Below are positions 33,224 through 42,766 of a DNA stretch of 64,000 nt, one piece after another. Location: positions 1,436,001 through 1,500,000 of the forward strand of contig NZ_CP108455.1 of the NCBI RefSeq assembly GCF_036241575.1, written 5' to 3'. Numbering within the stretch: position 1 is the first letter of the stretch; each line of letters begins with the position of its first letter. The position numbers were made by a program, and so were the translations under genes. The notes below the pieces were generated by a model. That model worked only from the letters and a program-made list of their open reading frames with translations. It ran no database searches and had not been told where the DNA came from. The DNA comes from Streptomyces sp. NBC_01267 (GTDB lineage Bacteria > Actinomycetota > Actinomycetes > Streptomycetales > Streptomycetaceae).

Positions 33224-34371
33224 GCCTTCTCCTCGGCAACTTGCTCGGACGGGTCGGACTGGTCGAACTCGTCGGTGACCACGGGCTCCGCGCCGTCAGC
33301 GCCGGTCCAGCGCACCAGCAGCTCGCCGAGTGCCTCCTCCTGGTCCAGCGCGACCGCCTTCTCGCGGTAGAGCTCCAGCAGGGCGAGGAAGCGGGCCACC
33401 ACGGTGAGGGTGTCCGCCGCGTCCTCGGTGAGCGTGCGGAAACTCACGTCTCCGCCGGCCCGCAGCCGGGCGATCACGATCTCCGCCTGCTCCTGCACGG
33501 AGACCAGCGGCGCGTGGATGTGGTCCACGTAGATCTGTGGTGCGGCCCGCGGCTGCATCGCCTTCGCCGCGAGCCGGGCGAACCCCTCGGCACCGATGCT
33601 GATGACGACCTCGGGCAGCAGTTCGGCATGGTGCGGTTCCAGGCCCACGGTCCGCGGATACCGTCTGCCCTCCGCTTCCAGCCGCTCACTGAAGATGTCC
33701 GCGATCTGCTTGTACGCGCGGTACTGGAGCAGCCGCGCGAAGAGCAGGTCGCGCGCCTCCAGCAGCGCCAGGTCGGCCTCGTCCTCGATCTCGGCCGCGG
33801 GCAGCAGCCGCGCCGCCTTGAGGTCGAGCAGAGTGGCGGCGACCACCAGGAACTCCGTGGTCTGGTCCAGGTCCCATGCGGCGCCCATGGCCCGGATGTG
33901 TGCCATGAACTCGTCGGTGACCTTGGACAGGGCGATCTCGGTGACGTCCAGCTTGTGCTTGGAGATCAGCTGGAGCAGCAGGTCGAAGGGCCCCTCGAAA
34001 TTCGCCAGCCGGACCCGGAACCGGCCGTCGTCGGGCTCGGCGGGGCCCTCCGGGGCGGGGGCGGGCACAGGCTCGTGCGAGGCAGGTTCGGGCGGAGCCG
34101 GTTCGGGCGGAACGGGCGGAGCCGGTTCGGGCGGAGCCGGTTCGGGCGGAGCCGGTTCGGGCGGAGCCGGTTCGGGCGGAGCCGGTTCGGGCGGAGCCGG
34201 TTCGGGCGGAGCCGGGGCCGGTTCCGTGGTTCGGGGCGGTTCGATCGCGCTGCCGTGAGGTGGCGACGCGGGCCGTGTCTCCGGCTCGGGCGCCCCCGCA
34301 CTCCCGGCCCCGGTACCCGGCCCGCGGCCCAGGACGCGGCGGCGCGGCTGGGCGGAGTCGTCGGTGGGCAT
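33220..34371 (-). CDS. scpA: Segregation and condensation protein A with APPEP repeats
   Basis: The 383-residue protein has an unusual Pro/Glu-rich N-terminal part (about residues 45-105), followed by the kleisin core beginning FRVRLANFEGPFDLLLQLISKHKLDVTEIALSKVTDEFMAH at about 125. The C-terminal winged helix (DAADTLTVVARFLALLELYREKAVALDQ) binds the SMC head. ScpA closes the SMC ring in chromosome compaction. The repeat-rich region is extra compared with most ScpA proteins and is probably a flexible spacer. Confidence 0.95.
   Translation of the reverse strand: MPTDDSAQPRRRVLGRGPGTGAGSAGAPEPETRPASPPHGSAIEPPRTTEPAPAPPEPAPPEPAPPEPAPPEPAPPEPAPPEPAPPVPPEPAPPEPASHEPVPAPAPEGPAEPDDGRFRVRLANFEGPFDLLLQLISKHKLDVTEIALSKVTDEFMAHIRAMGAAWDLDQTTEFLVVAATLLDLKAARLLPAAEIEDEADLALLEARDLLFARLLQYRAYKQIADIFSERLEAEGRRYPRTVGLEPHHAELLPEVVISIGAEGFARLAAKAMQPRAAPQIYVDHIHAPLVSVQEQAEIVIARLRAGGDVSFRTLTEDAADTLTVVARFLALLELYREKAVALDQEEALGELLVRWTGADGAEPVVTDEFDQSDPSEQVAEEKA
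34085..34213. repeat. 15-bp in-frame repeat inside scpA
   Basis: Seven 15-bp units (GGTTCGGGCGGAGCC on the plus strand) and one 24-bp variant at 34100-34123 encode APPEP repeats in ScpA. The unit is a multiple of three, so copy changes keep the frame. Confidence 0.92.
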
Positions 34372-34425
34372 CGCGGTCCAGGGTACGGAAGTGCGGGCGC
34401 GGGAAGGCTACCGGCGCGCAGCGGC

Positions 34426-34983
34426 TCAGCGTCCGCGCAGCCGCCGTACGAGAATGCTCGCGTCGCCGCGGGACTCCAGGTCCGCGAGCACGACGGCGAC
34501 CGCCTCCCGGACGATGCGCCCGCGGTCCACGGCGAGGCCGTGTTCCCCGCGCAGCACCAGCCGTGCGTGTTCGAGATCCATCAGTTCCTCGGCCGAGACG
34601 TAGACCGTGATCTTCTCGTCGTGCCGCTCCCGCCCGGTGGGGCGCCGGTTGGCTCCCCTGCCGCCGCCCCGGCGGCGCTGCTGGGCCGCCGGCGCGACGG
34701 GCGCGCTCATCGGGCGCACCTCCTGCGGTCTGCGGCTGGTCGCCGCCTCCGCTTCGGCCGTACGGCTGCGGGGCTCCGCCGGTTCCGCCACGGCGGTGGC
34801 GTGCTCCGCCGCCGCGGGCTCGGTCCGTTCTGCGGCGGAAGCGGCTGAATCGCTCTCGCCCGCCGGACCCGGCACCCGGGGCTCGCCGTTGACCGGCCGC
34901 CGGGGGGACGACGACTGAAGCGCCATCCCTCCGGTCGTACGGAACAGTTCGTCGGCCCCCGGCAGACTCACTCGGCGTGACAC
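34426..34983 (-). CDS. RHH-like protein coupled to parA
   Basis: The 185-residue protein has a long disordered Ala/Glu/Pro-rich N-terminal part, then from about residue 122 a compact domain: KITVYVSAEELMDLEHARLVLRGEHGLAVDRGRIVREAVAVVLADL. This strand-helix-helix pattern resembles ribbon-helix-helix DNA-binding proteins that partner ParA ATPases. The GTG at 34983 overlaps parA; a GTG at 34971 forming a GTGA overlap is an alternative start. It lies between parA and scpA. The RHH assignment rests on pattern only. Confidence 0.72.
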   Translation of the reverse strand: MSRRVSLPGADELFRTTGGMALQSSSPRRPVNGEPRVPGPAGESDSAASAAERTEPAAAEHATAVAEPAEPRSRTAEAEAATSRRPQEVRPMSAPVAPAAQQRRRGGGRGANRRPTGRERHDEKITVYVSAEELMDLEHARLVLRGEHGLAVDRGRIVREAVAVVLADLESRGDASILVRRLRGR

Positions 34984-36137
34984 CGGGCGAGCACCTCCCT
35001 GGCGAGCTGACGGTAAGCGGCGGCGCCGACCGAGTTGGAGGCGTACGTCGTGATGGGCTCACCGGCGACCGTGGTCTCCGGGAAGCGCACCGTCCGTCCG
35101 ATCACTGTGTGGTACACGTGGTTGTCGAAGGCTTCGACGACGCGCGCGAGCACCTCACGGCTGTGCACCGTTCGGGAGTCGTACATCGTGGCGAGGATCC
35201 CGTCGAGTTCCAGCTCCGGGTTGAGCCGTTCCTGGACCTTCTCGATGGTCTCGGTCAGCAGCGCGACGCCACGCAGCGCGAAGAACTCGCACTCCAGCGG
35301 CACGATCACCTTGTGAGCGGCCGTCAGCGCGTTCACGGTCAGCAGACCGAGTGACGGCTGGCAGTCGATCACGATGTAGTCGTAGTCCTGCATCAGCGGC
35401 TTGAGCGCCCGCTGGAGCGTGGACTCACGGGCCACCTCGCTGACGAGCTGCACCTCGGCGGCCGACAGGTCGATGTTGCTCGGCAGCAGGTCCATGTTGG
35501 GCACTGCGGTCTTGAGCAGGACCTCGTCCGCCGCCATGCCCCGCTCCATGAGCAGGTTGTAGACGGTGAGGTCGAGCTCCATCGGGTTCACGCCGAGACC
35601 GACGGACAGCGCGCCCTGCGGGTCGAAGTCGACCAGCAGCACCCTTCGTCCGTACTCGGCGAGAGCGGCGCCCAGATTGATGGTCGACGTGGTCTTGCCC
35701 ACGCCGCCCTTCTGGTTGCACATCGCGATGATCTTGGCGGGACCGTGGTCGGTCAGCGGTCCCGGGATCGGGAAGTACGGCAGCGGCCGTCCGGTCGGGC
35801 CGATCCGCTCGCGGCGCTGGCGGGCAGCGTCGGGGGCGAGCGTGGCCGCGTACTCCGGGTCGGGCTCGTACTCGGCGTCGGGGTCGTAGAAGTGACCCTC
35901 GGGTACCTCGTTGTAGACGGCGAGATGGGTGGTCGTATCGCCACTCCGGTCGCCGGCCCTGGCGTTCACGTGTTGGCCGTCCATACTCTGGTGGGCTGTC
36001 GTCATGTGCTGGTGGGTCTGGTGGCTCGCGAAGGCGCGGACAGCGACGGAGCCGACAGCCTCGCGCCCCGCTGGGCCATGGCCCCGAACAGGCATTCCTG
36101 GCTGACCACCCCCGGGAGTAAATGTCGACTCATTCAC
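34968..36137 (-). CDS. Chromosomal ParA-family ATPase
   Basis: The 389-residue protein has an N-terminal extension of about 130 residues, then a ParA ATPase: CNQKGGVGKTTSTINLGAALA (deviant Walker A), VLLVDFDPQGALSVGLG, and DYDYIVIDCQPSLGLLTVNAL. ParA proteins move cargo by ATP-gated DNA binding. The GTG at 36137 is chosen because AAGGAGGT stands 10 bp upstream. This copy lies with scpAB rather than at the origin parAB locus, so it is probably a second ParA-like protein. Confidence 0.88.
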   Translation of the reverse strand: MNESTFTPGGGQPGMPVRGHGPAGREAVGSVAVRAFASHQTHQHMTTAHQSMDGQHVNARAGDRSGDTTTHLAVYNEVPEGHFYDPDAEYEPDPEYAATLAPDAARQRRERIGPTGRPLPYFPIPGPLTDHGPAKIIAMCNQKGGVGKTTSTINLGAALAEYGRRVLLVDFDPQGALSVGLGVNPMELDLTVYNLLMERGMAADEVLLKTAVPNMDLLPSNIDLSAAEVQLVSEVARESTLQRALKPLMQDYDYIVIDCQPSLGLLTVNALTAAHKVIVPLECEFFALRGVALLTETIEKVQERLNPELELDGILATMYDSRTVHSREVLARVVEAFDNHVYHTVIGRTVRFPETTVAGEPITTYASNSVGAAAYRQLAREVLARCHAE

Positions 36138-36465
36138 AAGTCGTCTTACCTCCTTGGACGTGACCAGGAAACTTTATCGATAGGTCAGCGTGGCACCATG
36201 CCGACGGTTGGCGACTCTATGGCGTGTCACCGCTCCGCAGCAACACAATCCGCCGGACCCGGCCCGATGTGTCGGCAACCCAACACCCCGATGTCAAGGG
36301 CGCACAGGGATCACTCGGGAAGTTTCGAGGGTGTACGAAACGGCTAAAGGGTTACGTTCAAGGCTAGTTGAACGAGGCACACAAAGGGGGCGGACGCACG
36401 TCCGGCCGGACCTTCGCGGGCAAGGTCCGGCCGGTTGCGTGAGATTGACGACGCGTGTTGACGCG
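36138..36465. other. 328-bp intergenic region upstream of parA
   Basis: The region holds the parA promoter and ribosome-binding site at its left side and the ald terminator at its right. A perfect inverted repeat GTTCAA / TTGAAC with a 6-bp spacer lies at 36356-36373 and may be a regulator site. No gene was seen. Confidence 0.55.
36402..36434 (-). terminator. Terminator after ald
   Basis: A 13-bp perfect stem (CCGGCCGGACCTT and complement) with a 7-nt loop lies 32 bp downstream of the ald stop codon. Confidence 0.78.
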
Positions 36466-37590
36466 TCAGCCGAGCAGCGTGCTCAGTTCGGTGTGCGGAA
36501 GGCCGAGCGCCTCGGCCACCGAGGCGTAAACGACCTGCCCGTCATGCGTGTTGAGCCCCAGCGCGAGCGCGGAGTCCCGGCGCAGCGCGTCGGCCCAGCC
36601 ACGGTTCGCCAGCTCCACGATGTACGGCAGCGTGGCGTTGGTCAGGGCATAAGTCGACGTACGCGGCACTGCACCCGGCATATTCGCCACACAGTAGAAC
36701 ACCGAATCGTGGACCTGGAAGGTCGGGTCGGCGTGCGTGGTCGGATGCGAGTCCTCGAAGCAGCCACCCTGATCAATCGCAATGTCGACAAGTACACTTC
36801 CGGGCTTCATCTTGGCGACGAGCTCGTTCGTGACGAGCTTCGGAGCCTTGGCGCCGGGGATCAGGACCGCGCCGATGACGAGGTCCGCCGCGACGACCGC
36901 CTTCTCCAGCTCGAAGGCGTTGGAGACGATCGTCTGCACCTTGGTGCCGAAGATCTTGTCCGCCTCGCGGAGCTTGTTGATGTCCTTGTCGAGCAGCGTG
37001 ACGTGGAAGCCCATGCCGATGGCGATCTGCGTGGCGTTCCAGCCGGAGACGCCGCCGCCGATGACGACCGCCTCGCCCGCAGCCGTACCGGGAACACCGC
37101 CGGGCAGCACACCGCGACCGCCCGCCGAACGCATCAGGTGGTAGGCGCCGACCTGCGGGGCGAGCCGGCCCGCGACCTCGGACATCGGGGCCAGCAGCGG
37201 CAGCTGACGGCCGGCGGTCTCGACCGTCTCGTACGCGATCGCCGTGGTGCCCGACTCCAGCAGGGCGTCCGTGCACTCACGGGAGGCGGCGAGGTGCAGG
37301 TACGTGAAGAGCGTCTGGTCCTTGCGGAGGCGGTGGTACTCCTCGGCGATCGGCTCCTTGACCTTCAGCAGCAGATCAGCGGTGGCCCAGACCTCGTCGG
37401 CGGTGGGGAGGATCTGCGCCCCGGCCGCCACGTACTCCTCGTCCGTGATGGCCGAGCCGACTCCGGCGCTCTCCTCGATGACCACCTGATGACCGTGCCG
37501 CACCAACTCGTGCACACCGGCGGGGGTGATGGCCACCCGGAACTCGTTGTTCTTGACCTCGCGGGGGATGCCGACCTTCACGTCGATCAC
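36466..37590 (-). CDS. ald: Alanine dehydrogenase
   Basis: The 374-residue enzyme interconverts L-alanine and pyruvate plus ammonia with NAD. It starts KVGIPREVKNNEFRVAITPAGV, the family hallmark. The substrate region FTYLHLAAS, the NAD loop VVIGGGVSGWNATQIA and the conserved DIAIDQGGCFEDSHPTTH are all present. GTG at 37590 is marked; a GTG three codons later (37581) would give 371 residues, the commonest family length, with better-placed AAGGA. In Streptomyces this enzyme is induced by alanine and supports nitrogen metabolism; no regulator is adjacent. Confidence 0.96.
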   Translation of the reverse strand: MIDVKVGIPREVKNNEFRVAITPAGVHELVRHGHQVVIEESAGVGSAITDEEYVAAGAQILPTADEVWATADLLLKVKEPIAEEYHRLRKDQTLFTYLHLAASRECTDALLESGTTAIAYETVETAGRQLPLLAPMSEVAGRLAPQVGAYHLMRSAGGRGVLPGGVPGTAAGEAVVIGGGVSGWNATQIAIGMGFHVTLLDKDINKLREADKIFGTKVQTIVSNAFELEKAVVAADLVIGAVLIPGAKAPKLVTNELVAKMKPGSVLVDIAIDQGGCFEDSHPTTHADPTFQVHDSVFYCVANMPGAVPRTSTYALTNATLPYIVELANRGWADALRRDSALALGLNTHDGQVVYASVAEALGLPHTELSTLLG

Positions 37591-37726
37591 GGTCCTTGAA
37601 TCAGGGGGGATATCTCTGGCGATGCCATACATATCCGGACATGCACAGCACAGCTGGAGGCACCACGGATACACGCGACGAAACCAGTTTAATGAAGGGC
37701 TTCTCCCTGTCTAGCCTTTCAAAGCA

Positions 37727-39763
37727 TCAATCTTCCGCCGAGACACCACGGATTTCGTAGGCAGATCGCGAATCAGCCAACAATCTCTCAGCCGAACCCC
37801 GGTGCAGTCGGGCCGCCGCGGAGTCCCCGAGCCGCTCCAGGGTGTCGGCCAGCCGCAGGTGCAGTGCCGCCTGGAGCCGCTCGTCGCCGGCCCGCCGCGC
37901 CCACTCCACCGCCTCCGTGCAGGTACGGAGCGACTCCTCCGGCCGCCCCGCGTACTCCTGCACCCTGGCCACCTCGCTGAGCGCCCTGGCCTGGCCCGGC
38001 AGGTCACCGAGCCGCCGGTAGCCGGCCACCGCGGCCCGCCAGCTGCGCAGCGCTTCGCCGTAGCGCCCCGCGTAGGTGTGCACGGAGCCGAGCCGTCCGT
38101 ACAGCCGGGACTCGTCCGCCAGTTCGCCCCGGGCCTGCCGCTGGGACAGCGCCCGCCCGTACCAGTCGCAGGCCCGCTGCCAGTCCCCCAGCTCCTGGTA
38201 GGCACCCCCGACGGATTCCGTCGCCCGCCCGGTCGCGTACGGGTCGTTCGCGGCACGTCCCGCGTCCAGTGCGGCCCGGTACCGGGTCAGCGCATCCCGG
38301 GTGCGGCCGGTCCGTGCGTCCAGATCGGCCAGGTTCAGCAGCGCCGCCGCCCGCTCCCGGTGCAGTCCCCGGCGCTCGGCGACACCGAGGACCAGCTGGT
38401 GGAGCCCGTACAGCTCGGGAGCGGCGGCCTCGGCGCCGCGGTGCGTGGAGAGCGCCCTGACGAGTGCGGCGACCAGTCGCCTGGCGAGGGTGTCGAGCTC
38501 GCCGTCCTCGACGGCCAGCCGGGCGGACGCCAGCAGCACGGGCTCCCGCAGCCGCAGCCACTCGGCGGCGGCCGGGGCGTTCGGGAACCGCAGGGTACGG
38601 GGCAGCCCGGCCAGCTTCCGGCGGGCCGCCGAGCCCTCCGGATCGGTGATCGCCCGGCACGACTGGAGCAGCCGTACGGTCCGCTCCAGCATCCGCGCGC
38701 GGGCCAGCTGCACCTCGGCGGCCCGGTCCTGGGACTCCATCAGGGCCCGCAGCAGCGGCGCCAGGCAGCCGGGCACCTCGAACAGCTCACCGCGTGTGCG
38801 CAGCAGCCCGAGCGCCACGAAGTCCTCCAGCGTGGACCGGGCCGCGGAGACGGAACAGCCGGCCAGCGCGGACGCGGTGTGCGCGTCGGCGAGACCGGCA
38901 GGCGCGAGGGCCAGCAGTCGCAGTATCCGGGCGGCAGGCTGCGGAAGCGTGCCGTAGACGAACCGGAAGGCACGGGCCAGCGGACGGACCGCCTCGGTCT
39001 CTTCCGCTTCGTCGGGCAGGTTCCGCAACTGCTGGGTGACGTCGGCGACCGACAGCATGGGCCTGGCGGCGAGCCAGCCGCCCAGCAGGACCAGTGCGGC
39101 CGGCTGCCCGCCGCACTCCTCGGCGAGCGTCTCGGCGGTCCGCGGGTCGACGGTGATCCGTACGGCGCCCGCGAAGCGGCCCAGCAGCTCGACGGCCGAA
39201 CCGGTGTCCAGTCCGCCGAGGGTGCACGGCCGGACGTCGGGGATGCCGGTCAGCGGGCCGGTGGAAGTGGCCACGACCAGGCACTCGGAGATGTCCGGCA
39301 GCAGTGGATCGACCTGTTCGGCGTCGACCGCGTCGTCCAGGAACAGCAGCGTCCGGCGTCCGGCGAGTGCCTCGCGCACCAGCTCGGTGAGTTCGTCCTC
39401 CCCGGCGCCCGCGGGCGCCGGGACGCCGAGAGCGCCGAGCAGTTCGCGGGCGGTCCGCTCGACGGGGACGCGCCCGCCGCCGGGAGTCGTCAGCCGGGCA
39501 CGCAGCACGCCGTCCGGGTAGTCGCCGGCGAGCTGTCCGACCAGTTCACCGGCGAGCGCGCTGCGCCCGGATCCGGGCCTTCCGGCGATCAGCAGTACCC
39601 GGGGGCGGGTCCCCTTGCGGCCGGCCATGGTGTCGAGTCCGGCCCGCCCGATGTCGGCGCGCAGGGACTTCAACTCCCGCTGCCTCCCGAAGAACTGACC
39701 GGCCGTCCGGGAGGCCTTCGCCACCGTGACCCGGTCGACCGAATCCACCGCCTGATCCGTCAC
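37727..39763 (-). CDS. NTPase-TPR regulatory-type protein
   Basis: The 678-residue protein has an AfsR/NB-ARC-like layout. QFFGRQRELKSL precedes a P-loop GRPGSGRSALAGE in which Arg replaces the usual Walker A Lys, and RRTLLFLDDAVDAEQ is Walker B. A winged-helix-like region (QPAARILRLLALAPAGL) follows, and from about residue 440 there are tetratricopeptide-like repeats (NLADLDARTGRTRDALTRYRAAL and later copies). No DNA-binding domain is visible at either end. The GTG at 39763 follows a GAGG-type site. It may be a signalling scaffold; the ligand is unknown. Confidence 0.83.
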   Translation of the reverse strand: MTDQAVDSVDRVTVAKASRTAGQFFGRQRELKSLRADIGRAGLDTMAGRKGTRPRVLLIAGRPGSGRSALAGELVGQLAGDYPDGVLRARLTTPGGGRVPVERTARELLGALGVPAPAGAGEDELTELVREALAGRRTLLFLDDAVDAEQVDPLLPDISECLVVATSTGPLTGIPDVRPCTLGGLDTGSAVELLGRFAGAVRITVDPRTAETLAEECGGQPAALVLLGGWLAARPMLSVADVTQQLRNLPDEAEETEAVRPLARAFRFVYGTLPQPAARILRLLALAPAGLADAHTASALAGCSVSAARSTLEDFVALGLLRTRGELFEVPGCLAPLLRALMESQDRAAEVQLARARMLERTVRLLQSCRAITDPEGSAARRKLAGLPRTLRFPNAPAAAEWLRLREPVLLASARLAVEDGELDTLARRLVAALVRALSTHRGAEAAAPELYGLHQLVLGVAERRGLHRERAAALLNLADLDARTGRTRDALTRYRAALDAGRAANDPYATGRATESVGGAYQELGDWQRACDWYGRALSQRQARGELADESRLYGRLGSVHTYAGRYGEALRSWRAAVAGYRRLGDLPGQARALSEVARVQEYAGRPEESLRTCTEAVEWARRAGDERLQAALHLRLADTLERLGDSAAARLHRGSAERLLADSRSAYEIRGVSAED

Positions 39764-39929
39764 GGGCCTCGCTCCGTCCGCCTGCGCACCAGCCCGCCGG
39801 GGGCCCGGACGGGACGGTGCCGAGCGTAGTTCACGTACCGAGACGAACCAGGTGGAGCGGGGCGGGCGCATCCCCTGATTGGATCAGCAGATCATCCGAT
39901 TGACTGGATCCGGTCGGGTACGCGGCTCC

Positions 39930-40559
39930 CTACGCCTCGAAGGGGCGGGCGGGCCAGGGGGCGTCGGCCGGGCGGAGCGCGTCGAGGCCGCCCTCCTGCT
40001 GCAGCGCGGCGGTGAGGGCCAGCACGCCCACGACCAGGCAGGTGTTGTGCAGTTCACCGGCGAGTACACCCCGTACCAGCTCCGCGGGCGCCACCCGGGC
40101 GTGCTCCATGTCGGCCTCCTCCTCGGAGACCTCGTAGCGCTCGCCCTCGGCCTCGGAGACCTCCCGGGCGAGGAAGATCCGTACGGCCTCGTCGCAGCCG
40201 CCGGGCGTGGGGTAGACGTCCGTCAGCACCCGCCAGTCGTCGGCCTTGACGTGCGCCTCCTCGTAGAGCTCGCGCTGCGCCGCGTGCAGCGGGTTCTCGC
40301 CGGGGATGTCGAGCAGACCGGCCGGGATCTCCCAGAGCTTCTGGCGTACCGGGTGCCGGTACTGCCGCAGCACGATCACCCGGCCCTCACCGTCCAGCGC
40401 GAGCACCGCCACCGATCCGGGGTGGACCTGGTAGTCACGGTGCACGACCGTGCCGTCCGGCATCACCACGTCGTCGGTGCGGACGCTGGTCTTGTTGCCG
40501 GTGAAGGGGGTCGTGGTCGCGGTGACCTGCCACTCTTCGGCGGTGTCCTGGATGGCCAT
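39930..40559 (-). CDS. NUDIX hydrolase, ADP-ribose pyrophosphatase-like
   Basis: A 209-residue enzyme with the NUDIX region PAGLLDIPGENPLHAAQRELYEEAHV (shown within residues 90-125 of the protein). The core RELYEE is intact, although the usual terminal Gly of the box is His. VIVLRQYRHPVRQKLWEIPAG before it and DEAVRIFLAREVSEAEGE after it are typical of ADP-ribose pyrophosphatases. It should cleave ADP-ribose or a similar nucleotide sugar. It lies 89 bp downstream of pyrG on the same strand. Confidence 0.9.
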   Translation of the reverse strand: MAIQDTAEEWQVTATTTPFTGNKTSVRTDDVVMPDGTVVHRDYQVHPGSVAVLALDGEGRVIVLRQYRHPVRQKLWEIPAGLLDIPGENPLHAAQRELYEEAHVKADDWRVLTDVYPTPGGCDEAVRIFLAREVSEAEGERYEVSEEEADMEHARVAPAELVRGVLAGELHNTCLVVGVLALTAALQQEGGLDALRPADAPWPARPFEA

Positions 40560-40648
40560 GGAAGCGTCCTCTCGAAAAGACAGAAACCGGGGCAAGCGCC
40601 TCATGCGGCCCCTGCCCCGGTCAACCGTATCGCCCCGGCTCCTGCGGA

Positions 40649-42307
<1,659 letters not shown>

Positions 42308-42766
42308 GGCCAAGAGGGGGCTCCCGTGGTCGCGATCTGGAATGCGTACCGGCACGAGGCCCCGGAGATTTCCGGGGGTGCCGTCGCTGCGGGTTCGGGG
42401 GCGCAGTGACCACCGGTCCACGGGCTACCAGGGTATCAGCGCCAGCGGGAGGGTGCTTCCGGCCACGCACAGCAGCGTCTCCACCACGTACAGCGCACCT
42501 TCACCGTGGGGTCACATTTCACTCACCCAACGCTCACTCGTTCGGCTCAGCCAGGTTGCCGGGCACGTCATGCGGATCACCGACGTGCGTCGTATCCTGC
42601 TCGGACACTCGCTGCCGAGACGGCCGGAACGGCACCACCCCCGCCCGTTCTCCGGCACAAGCGCTCGTCAGCGCTTGTCAGCGCTCGCAGGCGCTTGTCC
42701 AAAGAGCCCTTGACTGCAACACAGGCGCCCCGAGGGGCGATGTGGCCGTTCGACTGGAGATTGCAC
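42308..42766. other. 459-bp divergent region between pyrG and the GH15 gene
   Basis: No gene is seen. The right part, 42657-42700, holds repeated AGCGCT / GCGCTTGT elements (listed separately). TTGACT at 42710-42715 resembles a -35 box, but no good -10 follows at the right spacing. Confidence 0.5.
42657..42700. promoter_or_regulatory. Palindromic repeats upstream of the GH15 gene
   Basis: ACAAGCGC and GCGCTTGT form a perfect 8-bp inverted repeat with a 6-bp spacer at 42657-42678. A related half, GCGCTCGCAGGCGCTTGT, follows directly at 42681-42698. The spacing suggests two regulator-binding sites, for instance a LacI or GntR type repressor of sugar genes. The regulator is not identified. Confidence 0.48.
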
